Origin: Leucaena leucocephala
Taxonomy: Eukaryota > Streptophyta > Magnoliopsida > Fabales > Fabaceae
Direction: 5' to 3'
NCBI GenBank assembly: GCA_037074615.1
Contig: CM073522.1
Span: forward strand, 29,820,962-29,884,961
DNA length: 64,000 nt
Part shown: piece by piece, positions 33,541 through 47,794 of the stretch
Layout: each line of letters begins with the position of its first letter
Numbering within the stretch: the stretch's first letter is position 1
Notes under the pieces: generated by a model
The model's database searches: none
Told to the model about the DNA's origin: nothing
Seen by the model: the letters and a program-made list of their open reading frames with translations, nothing else
Translations under genes and position numbers: made by a program

Positions 33541-36219
33541 AATACACAAATAGAATGACTAAAATATTTGAGGGAAACAGTTGAAGGGACAACTATAATA
33601 TGATTGAGTGAAAAAAGCATGAAGCATTGGCAAGATTTCCTACCAAGTTATCTTAAACAATTAAGAAGATTAAGCGAGACCTTTTGGATACAACAGCAGC
33701 TTAAAACTAGCGTCTAAGAGCTTAGATTAGTAAATCCACTAGAACTAAAATAACTTAAATTTTTTAAATTAAACTTGTCTGGGTTATCCCCAAGTTATCT
33801 TTGGTTATCAGGTTATAACAAGGTTGTCCTGAATTATACTAGATCATCCCCGAGTTAGAGACATGACCACTAGCTAAGTGACCGGATCAGGGTCAATCCA
33901 ACCGGTCAAAGTTTTAGAACACTATAGATTTGTGAACCCAATGGAATGAAGCTCTCAAACGCTGGTAAGGAATGCAAAACCCATTGTAGCTTGATTTTTC
34001 CATAAAAATTGTTTTATAGGAGAGCATACGTAACAAATGTTACCATGACAATAATGCGGCTGTAACTTTTTGTACTTAATATAGTATATTTTTTATAAAA
34101 CGTCTTAATCATCTTTCTTAACTCTCTTTCTATCTCTTACTTGATTATTGTCGATGGAGTATCAATAAGAATAATTTTAAAAAAAATTAATAAATATAAA
34201 AAATATATCTTATATTTAAAATTAAAATTAATTTTTTAATTATATTATATATTAAAAATTGAAGAAGTATTTTGTATTTTCTCTAAATTTACGGAATCTC
34301 TTAATTTTAACACGTATTACAAAGCTACTCCATCCCATGTTAAGGATAAAATCTAGTTGATGAATATAGTTTAGTTCTAAATATAGAAATTTGATTCACC
34401 TTGTCTCTCTTATTTCATACCCCTCGGGTTCTTAATATTAATATATAATTTAATTAAAAATTAATCTAAATCTTAAATATAAAATTTACTTTTTATATTT
34501 ATCAATTTTTTATCTAAATCTTGTATTGAAACTCTCTCAATAATAATCAAGTAAGAAAGAGAAAAAATTAAGAAAAATAATTAAGATATTTTAGAAAAAA
34601 TATGATATATTAAATAATTCAACTAATTTTCTTAATTTAATCAAATTAGTTAAATATATCTTATATTAGGCATCGAAAAATTATCTTTTCCTTACTATTT
34701 TTATTAGTTTTACCAACATAATCAATTGTTTTAAATTTTTATAAATTAGTTAACTAAATTTTATATATTTTAAATTGGAGGGAGTATTATGCAAAAAGTT
34801 GATTTTACCGGCAGAAGAATAGCAACACGTCCGCTTAGGCAAATGCTAGTTTCTATCCTTGCTAATCACAAAAGGGGCGTCAAAGAACCCTCAAATCACA
34901 CTTGCTTTAAGACAAAACCCCTCACATATGCTACTCCTAATTTTAAACATAAAAATTAGACAAACAATTTACTTTAATTTTAAATTATAAAATATTAATC
35001 CATTTTATTTCTTAAATTTATAATTTTTTTTAAAATATATAAAATATCTCTATTGATTACACATAATATAAAAATATTTTTACCAAAAAATATTTACAAT
35101 GTACATAATTAAAAAAAATATTTAAAATAAATTAACACACATTCTTCGTAAATAATTAATTTAATTAATTTTTTTAATATATGTAAATTAATTATTTAAT
35201 TCTTATACTAAAAACTGAAAAGAGTATTTACTTATTAGATGTCCCCAGAGAGAGTATTTACTTCCTAACCCAAACCCCACTTAATCATATCAAAAACACT
35301 TCAATTATCAATAACTTCAATGCAATATCTGAATTATGATTATATTACTTGACTCTACTTGGATCTCTTCTCAGTGTTTCTCCTTTCTATTCCCAGCCTT
35401 ACAACTGCAACTAAACGGCCAAAGAATAAATCTACACAGCTTCAAAATGAGCAACATATTTATAATAAACTCATAATCTTCATCAGTTTAACACGCCAGT
35501 TTGACAATTAACATAATACCAGCTGTATTATTATCCGGCTACAAAGTACTTACCAATCAACCTTCAGGGAAAAAAGAAAAGAAAAGCAAAGTCATAATCC
35601 TCCGGAGACCAAAACTAGAATGACTAAAATAATACAAAGATTATTTTGCAACAAAGAAATCAACCCAGCTGGCCAAAGATACCTATGAGCCTTCTCTGAT
35701 GAACTCTGCTTAGTACACTTGCTGATAACCAATAACTTCAGCCAACAACATCCATAGAAAAATGGGCCAACTGTAAACAGTTTTGACATGTTATAGGCAT
35801 TTTAGTCCTAGTCCTGCAGTTTACCAAAACAGGGCTTCAAGACACGACCGGCCGTGAGCTGTCAAATGACTCCAAGCTCCAAGACTCAGAACTCCACATG
35901 TATCTAACCAGTTCCAGGGTTTTTGTCAAATCAAAAACAAGAACAAAAACAAATTAGCTGGGTTGACAATTCTGCAGCAAAACTAGGTAACTTTACATGA
36001 CAAGAATTTAATGATTCTTCAAATCTTCATTTGGATATTCAACTTTTCAGCCAATTGTTTTTTATGGGTAATCATGCCTCATTATACTTTGGCCCAGAAA
36101 AACACCAAACACATGCCACATTAGATCATTGATGTTCTTCATCAGGAGCTTTCCAAGTTATACTCTAAAAATAAAGTAAAAGTTGAGGACTGCTAAATGC
36201 ACAACTTAACCATATACCT
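33541..36219. other. Spacer with Stowaway-like MITEs
   Basis: A clear candidate lies at 34934-35224, flanked by TA, with ends CTCCTAATTTTAAACATA and, inverted, CTCTTTTCAGTTTTTAGTA. Relics of the same or a related family lie at about 34136-34270 and 34430-34780. 35300-36219 is less AT-rich and probably contains the 3' UTR of the gene ending at 36220. No other gene is supported. Confidence 0.5.
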
Positions 36220-39200
36220 TCATGAACGCCGGTATCTTGAGGATGCACTGTTAGTTCCCGCAACCAGAGCTCCTGACTCAATAATTCAGTGAGACATGAA
36301 GCTATGTTGATCAAATGAACCACAATGCTAAGTGAAGTACAGATATGAACTCATCACAATCAAAAAGTACTTACCGTGGAAGATAGCATTTTCCCAGCAG
36401 AAACCCACTTAAGTTGACATTAGATTGTAATTAGAACCAAGAATATTGATTTCCTGAGAAACGAGCTTTCATCAAGACATCATATGGGCACGACTCAGCT
36501 CACAAACTATAAGGGGCTGATTGGCCAAAAAGGTAAAAACTGAGGTAATCGTGATTGCTTACCAATGAAAAATACAAAAATGCCAAACAACTTCAGGAAA
36601 TCGCGTATGCATATAAGCTTCCTGTTAATTATAGAGACACCGTTTACAGTGGGTAAGCAATAGGAAATCCCCAAGCACAAAAAGTAGTAATCAAAACTCA
36701 GGACCACTTGTAAATTGTCATACTTTACAACATGAAACTAGAAGGTACACCAATTATAGTATATCCAAGCAAGAAAAATCATAATAATTTTCCAATTGGT
36801 CATACATCTAACACTTGCATGTCCCAAATATACATATCTTTTCCTAAAAAAAAATTGCTCATTTCACTCAAGATGCATAAGGAGAACTTGGTGTTAGACT
36901 TCAACTGTGATGAGCTATTAGGAATTGTATTGGAAAGTCAAAGGAGTGAGAAGAAAAATCTCTAGAATTCCTTTGGAATGGAACATTAATCAAAGGATAA
37001 TTTCACAGGAATATAAATGTTTACCTTGTCCAAGGATCAAAATAGCATTTGAAGCTGGAGAAATGACATCTTGGATCCTTTCACCCGAGAAAATGACTTG
37101 AACAACTGAGAGAAAGCATAAATGGCATAAATTACTTAGGGAAGTATACAGATAAAGAAATCAACCAATGGAGTTCTGAAATTATTTCACTAATTTTGTA
37201 TGAAAGCAGGGAAAATATGATAAGTAGTAAACACCTATCTGATTATCGGAGGGGTAGGTGGCAACTATATGAGCTGAATGATTCCAAAGTCATATGAACT
37301 TTCATATGACAATAAAAGTTCAAATATAGAGAAAATATAAAATGAAATTATAGTATTAGCACTATAGCTTCATTTGCAAGCAAAAGCAAACTTGTATCAA
37401 ATCAAAATGTGAGTATTTTCTATTCATTCAGCAGTTAGAAACAAGTAGAGAAAAAATTATAGATAGTTATTTCTACAAATTTAATGAATATCATGCATAG
37501 AAGTTAAAAATCTGATGATGCAGAGCAGGAAAACATAACCAAGAAAGTAAACAAAAACCAAATCAATAAACCCTCAATTCCCAATTAGAAATCCAAACAC
37601 CAAAGTAACGGCATTACCTGGAAGATGTGGTAGCTTGTCACCCCCATCACTTCCATCAGTTTCATTTAAAGCATTGTCCATGTCAATCACCAACACGTGC
37701 ACAGTATTTTGTCCATCTGATATCCAGACAGTCTGGGAAACTACAAGATCAAAACAGGAAGTTAAACAGAGACATGGTTTGCTAGAAGGGCATAGAACTT
37801 TAAACTATTTATCCTAATAGTATTGTTGTTCTGTTATCCAAGTATTTCTCACATTCTGAGGTTTGAATCAATAAATACTCTTCTATGATCCTTCAATGTC
37901 CTGTCATTCTATGTGTAAAAATTCAGGCTTCATTATTCTATGGGCTTACGTTATTAAATTGCCGCCATGTACATATATAGAAGATAAAAGAGCAAACTCC
38001 TACTCTAACTAAAAGATATAACTAAAAACAAAATAACTTTTGAAGGATCTCATTTTGCATTTGAATTAATAGTAATTAATTCACTTCAAGTATATTTTAA
38101 AGAAAGCCAGAACAGCTTAGCTCATTTTACAATCCCACTAAAAACATTAGCCGAAAAAGGTGTAGTTTTTTAGTGAACATAAAAGATGTATTTTTTTTGG
38201 GTGAACAAACAAATGTATGTCATCAAATCTTAAATTCATATCTTTATGACTACACATAATAGTATTAACTATCAACTATTAGATTAATACATGAATAGAG
38301 TATGACATATTCAGTGGATCAAGGTCTTGTTCTCAATGGCTCCTCTATGTTCAACCATATATCACAAATAACAGAAAACCTTGAGGCTATGTTTATTATA
38401 ACAAAAATAAAATTAGCAATTTGAATTCCAGTGCTTCCAACAATAACTTGTGTATCCATTAGATATCCATCAATGCCTACCAAATATCCCTCCTTTATCA
38501 AGAAACAAATAAAAACAAATAGTTACATAGATCAATTAACTTCACATAGACATGGGCATGTCATCTTATATTCATGATACTGTAGATCCATTTATGATAT
38601 CACTTCGTTCTACACTGACCCTAATTCTTGAAGTCTTGCACAGAAATATGCATCCTCCCAAAGGATTACAAAGTGATTTTTTACCCCACAAAAAATCATT
38701 CCATGTTTTGCCAAGATCAAAATGCTTTAACTAAGAAACAGTCCACAAATCAAATGAAAAATGTAGAAAATAAGGGGAAAAAAGGGAGATCCTTACTCAT
38801 AGACACATCTGGAAGAATAGCCATATTCTGCACTTTCATTGAGTGAGGCAATTGCTTCATATGACCAGAAATATTCGCTCCAGTAACAGAATTAGAAAGA
38901 CGTAGCAAGTGTAAATCTCCAGCTGAGTCTAAGACCAGAAACCTTTTTTGGGACAGAGCCTGAATGGAAATTGATTTTGGGGATATCGACACCTTGGCCG
39001 AGGATTTTGTTTCCACATCATATCTCTTCAATGCCACAAAACAGGTGCCTCCATCTCTGTCATCTTGTCTAAACTTTGCATTCATCTGCTTCACTAAAAG
39101 AAAAACAATAAATATTAGATGCAACGATAAAGAATAGTGGGAACAGTTTCCAATAGAATTTAGAAACAAGTAATCAGGTATGAGATTCCTACAGATCTAC

Positions 39201-41359
39201 TCAGTGACAAATTACTAAAATTGAGGCCTTAGGAAAGCTGATATTGTTGCCGCAAGCTAAGACTACATTTTGTAAGACAATAATTCAAGATTCAGGCCAC
39301 AAGAAAGGTGTATAGTTAATTTTTTGTTATATACTTCAAGAGGCATCTTTATGTTACTAATCAAGCAACAGCACCTTCAATTGCACATGGTTAAGGAGAA
39401 TAACAAGAAAACAACTTGTTGGCAGAAATTACACATGGAAGAAATTCAACAGACTAGTGCTATTCAGAATAGGCCACTAGTCTCAACCATCACCTAGCAT
39501 TAACTACAGCAGGACAATCGCATAATGATAGCTGAAAACAGAAAAAAATCAATCCATTCAGAACCCATGTTTATAAACACACCACATATTCTTACAAGGT
39601 GATTTCTAAAGGTGATTTCTAAGTTCTAAAACAGCGTTAGAGTTCATTAATGTTGTGATCCTTTATTTTTTTTTTATTTTTTTTATTGTTTTCAACCCTG
39701 TTTTACTTTCATCCAGATGAATTCCGTAATGATGATGAATATTGTGCCCGTTTGGTTTTCCTCAAAACTATGGTTTAAAAAGTATTGGTTTGGCTAAAAA
39801 ATTAAACAAACAGGCATCAAATGTCCAAAAGAACCCCTGGAGTAAACCATGGTTTTGGAGTCCAAAATATGGTTTCAAATAAGCTTGTGGGACTAGCTTC
39901 TGAGTAAAGAAAAGAGCTTTTAGGCTTTATAATGACTATTTTGTCCCTGTCTTTTTTCTCTATCATTTTGCCTTTCTAGTAATTTACCTGTAAAAAAATG
40001 CATTATAATAACTATCCAAACATTTATTTCTTCATAATCACTTTTCTTCAAAAAGCTATTCTCTATAATCTATTCTCTATGAGCTCCTCTCCATAACATT
40101 ATGGCTGGGGCATACATCATAGACAAAAACCCTCCATTCCATCCCAAAATATGTGGGTATGTATCCCCACTTCATCTTAAGCCATAATTTGTAAACTGGT
40201 ACAAAATGACAAGTGCTTAACTCAGAAAGCAATTTCACGCTTTTTCCACTCGTTGAAATTCGCATTCAAATTCCTTCTCTCTTTCAATCAATCCTTCGAT
40301 GACACTTCTTGAAAGTTCAAGAATAATTACTTTAAGACAGACCAATGACAATAATTCAATAAAAATATCAGAATGTCACCAAGAATAAGGGAATTTTTTT
40401 AATGCTTTCCAGGAATAAACCCTCAGAAAAATTGAAATTTTCTGGGAAAATCATGCAAGGTAACACCAATAATTTGATAAATACTCACCAGGTACACGAT
40501 GTTTTACGATTTTCCACTCCACATCACAATTGCAGGTTACCTCCGAAAGCCCCTCAATACTGTGACTCTTACTTCCTCGATCTCTAGCTCCATGTTTCCT
40601 ATAATCATTACCAATGACTCCATTCGGAATAGAATATCCTCGACTATCTGACTTCAAATTCTTCGCTTTATTATCTCGCCCTTTTACGAGTCGCCTAAGA
40701 TTAAAAACCCTAACCCCATTTTCTTCCCCTAAAAGCAGGAACCCAAACGAAATGCTGAGAGACCAAACGGGCTTAGAACACTCAAACACAGCACACCTCA
40801 TTAATTTCACTACCACACCATCATCATCACCTTCATCGCCACCCTCCATCTTGACCCCGAAAACCCAGATTTTCGAGCTTGAGACAGAGTACATCGCGAA
40901 GTAGTTAATGGACCCAGCTAGTTTAATCGAAACCCCGTGCTTTACGTTGACCAAGACCCCCAAAGTCGACTCAAATCGGAGGTCTTTCTGGGAGCAAACA
41001 ACTCGGGCTTTCGCAAAAACCTTGCTCTTCCGCAATATATAAAACCGGAGAAGAATCTCAGACCCAGCTCTGTAGGGACCAGACACAATGAAGAGGACCC
41101 GAGGGGTAGAATTAGGGTTTGAACTCTGAAGGAGAAGGAAGGTGGAGGATGAAGAAGGAGAAGGAATTGACGTATGCAGAGAAGGAAAGGAAGAAGAAGA
41201 AGGAGAAAGAGGAGAAAAAGAAGGATAGAGAGAGAAGGAAGAATCAGAGTGCATGAGAGCAAGAGAGAACGAAGTGGGTTCAAAGAGAACAGAGGTTATG
41301 CGAGGAGAGAAGAGAGAAGGATTAGACAGGGTGAACTTGGAAGCTTGGACAACAACCAT
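36220..41359 (-). CDS. Uncharacterised plant WD40/propeller-like protein, six exons
   Basis: Minus-strand exons 40489-41359, 38797-39093, 37618-37740, 37025-37105, 36375-36407 and 36220-36272 join in phase to 485 residues. The N-terminal exon starts MVVVQASKFTLSNPSLFSPRITSVLFEP and carries blade-like strands (LRFESTLGVLVNVKHGVSIKLAGSINYFAMYSVSSSKIWVFGV, KPVWSLSISFGFLLLGEENGVRVFNLRRL). Later exons give KRFLVLDSAGDLHLLRLSN, MAILPDVSM, SQTVWISDGQNTVHVLVIDMDN and VVQVIFSGERIQDVISPASNAILILGQG. This alternation of a strand, a turn with Asp/Gly and a strand is typical of divergent WD40 propellers. The function is unknown. The 33-nt exon 5 has a weak acceptor; skipping it keeps the frame, so it is the least certain part. 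Intron 1 holds a MITE relic. Confidence 0.78.
39746..40070. mobile_element. MITE relic in intron 1 of the WD40-like gene
   Basis: Begins GCCCGTTTGGTTTTCCTC and contains CAAATGTCCAAAAGAACCCC, AAATAAGCTTGTGGGACTAG and GAGCTTTTAGG, matching the 23889-24406 family in order. The right end is not clearly inverted, so it is probably truncated. Confidence 0.5.
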
Positions 41360-42224
41360 TAGAAGAAGAAGAGATGTAAATCAGTAGTCACTGGAATTTC
41401 TGCTAAAGAAGGCATTGATTTCTCTTTGAGAAGAAAAAGAGGTTGAAGAAGGCGAGGGACATTATTGTGTTGCTCTATGGGTGCTGTTCCTTCCAAATTT
41501 GTATTGGCCTCGGGAGATCCAAGATTGAATTTTTATAATAAGAAATAATCATCTTAAACGAAGGCGTAATGGTTTAATCTAAACGGTACAAAGAAATAAT
41601 GATAAAGATACGTATATTTTGTTTTGAAGAGATTATGATAAATATTTTCTTTGATTTCTTGATTGAGACTTTGATAATCTATTTAATCAAAGTATAGTGT
41701 TTAGTTAATGATATAGTAATTATTTTAATTAAAATATGGGTATTTGAATAAATTTGTAGGTAACCATGACACATGGCTTTCAAATTGATTAATGGATTAA
41801 TACAATCTTAAATTATTTAATTTTATTTTTATTTTAATTTTAATCTCTTAAAATTTAAAATATAAATTTTGGTATTCAATTTTTTTATTTAAAATATTAA
41901 TCTTTATAATTTAATAAAAATTAAGACTATTTTACCCTTTAAACAACTAAAACCTATAATTTAAAAATTAAATAATTAAAATTTAAATTTATATAAATTT
42001 AAAAGATTAAATATTATATTAATCTTAAATTATTTTTATTATCTAGCCCTAGATCATATTTGTAAATACTTGGATACACCTTGCATTTTTCTTTTTAATG
42101 CCTAATTTAGCCCTAGACCATTCCATCACCACCTAGTTTGGGAAAGGGCTATGGTGGTTCTAATTCATATCTACTTAGAGTTTATTGCTCGGTGGTTTTT
42201 GTTTTTTCAATTGGACTGAGATTT

Positions 42225-42498
42225 ACCCACCATCTGTGGGTTTAATTAACGAAGAGGTAAGACATATGACTATTTAGAACATGTTCAATTTTTAAGAAAT
42301 ATTATTTTGTTATAATTCTAGTCACAGTATTTAAAAACATATACTAATTCCTGAGTGCTTAGATTTACTCTTGAGGATAATAAATAGCTCGCCCTGCTCG
42401 ACATTGATATTTCCTAAGAAGAAAAGAGATTTCGCTCTACTTTTATATTATAAATAAGCTCAACCCCTTTTCAAAAATTTTTATATAAAAAAAAAGTA
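42225..42498 (+). mobile_element. SINE family A, copy 3
   Basis: Flanked by a perfect 11-bp duplication GACTGAGATTT (42214-42224, 42499-42509). It contains TCTGTGGGTTTAATTAACG, TAATTCTAGTCACAGTATTT, GAGTGCTTAGATTTA and a terminal A-run, matching copy 1 along its length but more diverged. Confidence 0.8.
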
Positions 42499-42706
42499 GA
42501 CTGAGATTTGGCCTAGCTTTATTAATCTCGAATGATTTCAATTTCTTGATTTGGGTTGTATGGTTGATTTAGTTTTCCTTACTATATAGTCATTGGTGAT
42601 GTGTAGAATGCATTATACTAACTCTCATTTTTAATATTAAAATTAGCTAAAATATTATATTTGATCTTAAATATAATATTTTAATTTATTTTATATCTAA
42701 CATATA

Positions 42707-42960
42707 CTCATCTAATATTTAATATAGAAGCTAATGGTTCAGTTGATCTTAGTGTTAAATATAAAATTTATTTTATATATTTATTAATTTTTTTTAAATT
42801 ATCCTATTGACACTCTCAACAATAATCAAGTAATTGAATGAGAAAATTAACGAAGATAATTAGAGTATTTTAGAAAAATAATGTCATATTAATTAATTTA
42901 ACTAACTTCTTTAATGTAATTAAATTAGTTAAATATATCATATATTAAATATTAGAAGAG
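42707..42960. mobile_element. Stowaway-like MITE (254 bp)
   Basis: TA on both sides. The left end CTCATCTAATATTTAATATA and the inverted right end CTCTTCTAATATTTAATATA match at 19 of 20 positions. No ORF. Confidence 0.75.
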
Positions 42961-44021
42961 TATTATTTTTCTCTAAACTAATTTGCCTAACTTATAAAAT
43001 GATATATAATCTAATGTTATACATGAATACTATTAGAAATTCATGTCATATTTATTATAATTAACTGATTTAGTTAACTTCTTTAATCTACTCAAATTAA
43101 CTAACTAGATCTTCTATTAAGGTCTGAAGGGAGTATTTATTTACAAATTCTCAAGTAATCAAATCTTTTAATTGTCTCCCAAGGCAAACTTTGTTCCTGG
43201 TAAAAGAGTATTAGAAGCATGATCAAAACTCTGCCGAGAGTAATTTTGTGGACTAAATTGATCTTGCTGGGCTTTCAGAACCAAGTTTCTAGAGGCTAGA
43301 AGTTGTGATTGAATTTGAAGCTTTCTCAGTTGAATTTTCTAACCAATCTTTTTTTCTTGAATGGTGATTCTTCTAAGGAGAAGTACGAAGAAGTTGAGGA
43401 TTGCAAAATTTTGTTATTTTTTCCCATTTGTAAATCTAAGTTGGTAAAAAAAAAGTAATGTGAATGGCATATGAGCATGTGATCTTATAATTGGATCAAA
43501 AAACGTTGAATATTTGGGTTTATCAAATTTAGATGCCGTTGCTTATTTTTTAACGTTTTCTAAGATAATATTAAGCAACAAAACGGAGAAAAAACTCTCA
43601 AATACCAATTACTCTTTTGGCGAATACTTCTAAACTAGAAGATGACCTTAACCTATTTTATATCTTTGTATAATGTAATTCAAGATGTAAAGTCACTGAA
43701 ATTCTTGCAAACAAACTAATAGCTAGATTCATGACACTCATGAAGAGATGATGTTGAATAAGTATGCACTTTACATACATATATATATATATATACATGG
43801 ATAATTATGATAAGCCTATATAAAGGTGAAGACTGGGACCTTTAATCCTTCCTTGAAGAGACAGATCCACCAAAAAAATCATAACTACACTTACAAAAAT
43901 GAAACCGTCTGTTTTGAATAACAAAGGGTGATTAATCAAGCATGATAGTAAGTTTTTCGGTCTGAGGAGGCGAGAGCACTTCAGGCTGAGAATCCAAGTA
44001 CTCTCTTTTGGATCCAAAATA

Positions 44022-44532
44022 GAGGCTATTTAGGAAACTTCTAAATTAAGATTTTAAAAGTATTTCTGGTCCAAATCTCAGTTTAAGAAAATTTTAAAAC
44101 AAACAATTATATTTGTCCAAAAAGGCTTTTGGACTAAGCTATGGTTTCAGATAAGCTGATAAGAATAGCTTTTAGAACAGTAAAAGGGCTTATGGACTAC
44201 TCAATTACTATTTTATATTTACTTTTTTTACACTCTCTCTCTTCTATCCTCTCTCATTTATCTTCTTCACCCTCTCTCATCTCTCCTCTCTCTTCTCTAT
44301 CATCTCTCATATCTCTTCTCTACCCTCTCTCTTCTCTCCTCTCACCTATTTTTAATAAAAATATATATTTTTTAATAATTTTCTAATTACAAAAATCTTC
44401 TTGGTAATAAATATGCAAACAATCATTTATCCAGAACTACTTTTTTTTTATAAGCCCTTTTCCAAAAGTTACCTAAAAGCCTTTTTCTTCATAAGTCTTT
44501 TTTTTTTTAAATCTATCCAAACACATTCATAA
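44022..44532. mobile_element. MITE, same family as 23889-24406
   Basis: Shares ATTTGTCCAAAAAGGCTTTT, AGATAAGCTGATAAGAATAG, AGAACAGTAAAAGGGCTTAT and a central CTCTCTTC-rich run with the intron 4 copy. It ends near ATCTATCCAAACACATTC. The terminal repeats are degraded, so the borders are approximate. Confidence 0.55.
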
Positions 44533-45030
44533 TCTACTCAAGGGAACGGAATTAGCCAAGATAATCCATCTGATACATATATTTTGGTTTTATGTATAGA
44601 AAGATGATTTTGTGCATATCATCAAAACCTAGGTGTAGCCATTACAACTTAGTTGGACAGGTTTATTAATCCTAACAAACTTGAATTCTTTCTTTTCATA
44701 CTTACATATGTGAAAATGAAGCACAGTTATTTCTGCCCATATGAGTGGCTCCATCTGGCGGCTGAGAAAAATATAATTCATACTTGCAGCTACCTATTAC
44801 TTGGTTTTAAAACACAAATCTAAGTTTACTCGCTCAAGTATTAGCAATTGATCAAAACAGCTCTGCCAATTTGTACACAATATGAATATCTGGGTGTGTT
44901 AAGAGATGAATAATCTCAAACTCAACACTCAACAATTGCTCGTTGATGAGTACGGTTCTCTGAGGAGTAGATGGAGAATTTATGAAGGAAAAGTTGCACA
45001 CGGTATCATCAAAGCGAGAGATATCGACAT

Positions 45031-45558
45031 AGAGACTATTTATAAACTCCTAAATTAAAATTTTAAGAGAATTTTTAATTTAAATTTTAGTTTAATTTTT
45101 TTTTTAAAATAAACAGTAATACTTGTCTAAAAAATTTTTTAGACCAAACAATAGATTAAAATTATAATTTTGGATAAATTACTGAGACTAGCTTCTAGAA
45201 TAATAAAAGAGTTTATGGATTATCCAATTATTATTTTACTCTTACTTTTTTTACACCCTCTCTCATCTCTCATCTCTCTTCACTCTTCCCTCTTCCCTCT
45301 TCTCTCTTCACTTTTCCCTCTTCTCCATTATCTTTCCTCTCTCTTCTTCCCCTCTCTTCTCTCTCTCCTCTCTCCTATTTTTAATAAACTCATATCATTT
45401 TGATAATTTTTCAATTACAAAAATTTTTATAGTAATAACTATCTAAATACCTATTTATTTATAACCACTTTTATTCCATAAGCTCTTATCCAAAAGTCAC
45501 TTTTTAAAAACGGTCAAAACAACCCTTTTCTAAACTCTTATTTTAAACAGGCCCATGT
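45031..45558. mobile_element. MITE, same family as 23889-24406, more diverged
   Basis: Same order of blocks: GACTATTTATAAACTCC, CTTGTCTAAAAAATTTTTTA, GACTAGCTTCTAGAATAATA, a CT-rich centre, and an end near TTTTAAACAGGCCCAT. The borders are approximate. Confidence 0.5.
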
Positions 45559-47729
45559 ATTTTGTAGCTCAATGAAAAAGAAAATATTTTTTTTAAGGAT
45601 TCTCTTAAATAGAAATAGAGAATGAAGTAATTAGAAATAAAAAAATTATTAGAATCCGCCACTTATAGATGCTCGAGGGATAATATAAAAAGCAGGATAT
45701 TTTTAATGCATTCAGATAAAAGGGCTGACATAGATGTGCATCACTTTTCTTTAAACTTAATTTGCCCGTATCTATTTCAATATTTGGGGGTAAATTTGGT
45801 TAACCAGAGAAATTTTTATAGGATAAAATGAAATTTTTTGAGTTCGAATTGCGCACTAACAAAACTTAATACAAAAATAACTCTAATAAAATGATTATTT
45901 TATTTTATTTTTTGCGCACACAAAAATAAAAACAGTGAGCTTAGTGTGAATGAAGTGATAATGAGGTGTCTATAGATAGTGAAGTGGCGTTTTGAAGAGG
46001 TGCATATTGAAACAATATAAATTTTTAATTAAAAAACCATAATCATATGTTATATCATGAATTAATATAACATAAGTAACCCATTTTTTTTCATGAAGAG
46101 TTACATTCTTATAGTATGTAGGGTTATTTTAAAATAACACAGCATTTCATCAAGTGGTGGCCACCTTTAACACGTGTCTTGAGGAACTAAAGAGTCATGA
46201 CCTTAGTAACTTTAATTGCTGTAATTCGTCGCACAACTTTTTATATAAATTCCTTAAGACATAAATTTAAATAAAAAAGCATATCCCTTCCCATTTTGAA
46301 AATATTCCAACAACAATATTTGGTTGGTTCGTACAGAAATGTTTCAATTGACTAAAAACTAATTAAGAAGAGGAGGGTGTGATTGACTTTTGAATTTAAA
46401 AATAATCAAAATTTAATATTATTGAGAGTAGTCAAAGACAGAGAAATAAGCATAGCTGGATGAAGCTATAAGCGTGTGGTTGGTTTGCTTGGCCACCGAT
46501 GAAACAAAACCACCGGCCCCGTACATCCCCATAACTACCTAACAACTTCATCTCCTCCTCAAAACGCTTCGTTTTAAATTCCTTCTTCGTTCATATTCAA
46601 ATCTTTCGCTTCTCCCCAATAGCTTTAAAACCCAATCCACATCAACTGTTCCCACTGAGTGAATTGGTTCTCTAGCCATTTTTCTAGCTTGTCCAATCCA
46701 AAGTTTTAATGATTTATTGAATTAAATTTTGTATTTTTTTTCTTTCGTTATAAAGATCAAATCCATGTTATTTTACTTTATTTTTTAAAAAACAATCTAT
46801 CATATTTATATTTTAGTAATTTCATTTAGTTGAATTATGTGTAATGTATATATGAATATTCTATTTATTTATGATTAATATATTTTTTATTTAAATATTA
46901 CTCTTTTCATATTATATATAAATATTTTTATATTTTAAAATTAAATTAAATTATTTTAATTATAACTTTATTCGTGTTTAACCACGTTTGGAGCCATTAA
47001 ATCATTTATAGTACCCACTACTAACCATACACAACACAAGCATCTTTATTCTTATTATTTCAAAACATAAATTAAAGCCTACATTTATAATCTATCTGTG
47101 TGTGTGTGACTAGTATAACTTTATCACATGACTATCTTTACCTTATAAATTAAATTTTTTTAAGTACAAAAGTAACTATAACGTTATAAAATGAGTATAA
47201 AAATATTAGATCCTGTTAGTTGACTGTTAGAGAATTTTTTTTTTTTTGACTAAAAATACTGACATGAATGTAGTTGTGACATAATTATGTTTTAACTAGA
47301 ATCATTTATCATTTGCGAATTATTATTAATTTATTATTTTAAAAAATTAATTTTTTTAAAAAATAAATATAAGACATCAATCTACCCTATTTTATATTAA
47401 ATAAGAGTAAAAAAATATAAAATTTAATATGGTCAATCCATTTAAAACTTTTGATGTGATCAGAAAAAAGATTTATTCAACATTTTATTAATGGGACCAA
47501 CCAACCCGAAATTGAGTTTTAATAGCATGTTTCCTTCGCCGAGCCGAGCGAGTGAAGGATGGCGGAGAAAAGATTTATTACCAGTTTTTAAAAATACAAG
47601 ATTATATTTATAATTTATATAATTAATAAAAGCACGTGCCAATCCCTTGCTCTCTCATTGACAGCATGTTGGCACTGAAGTGTAGTTACTTGGAAGCTCC
47701 CTCTCGTACTTGCTCCGATCCTCATCGCA

Positions 47730-47737
47730 TATATAAA
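47730..47737 (+). promoter_or_regulatory. TATA box of the ERF gene
   Basis: TATATAAA 58 bp before the start codon's first base, a good plant TATA context. The leader would then be about 30 nt. Confidence 0.7.
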
Positions 47738-47794
47738 TATTCAATCCCCTAGTTTACTACTTCCTCATCACTCTCTCGTCCCACCAAATTTTCA

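Larger units (their letters stand above)
41360..47729. other. Gene-poor AT-rich spacer with several transposon relics
   Basis: Holds the shared upstream region of the minus-strand WD40-like gene, then SINE A copy 3, one Stowaway-like and two Tourist-like elements (separate entries), an (AT)n run at 43779-43795, and the upstream region of the ERF gene. The remaining sequence is AT-rich, without a supported ORF. Confidence 0.5.

Noticed and set aside
40614..41362. Plus-strand frames opposite the first WD40-like exon
   Set aside because: Composition reflects the antisense of a Ser-rich coding exon (Arg/Lys/Glu runs); no independent support.
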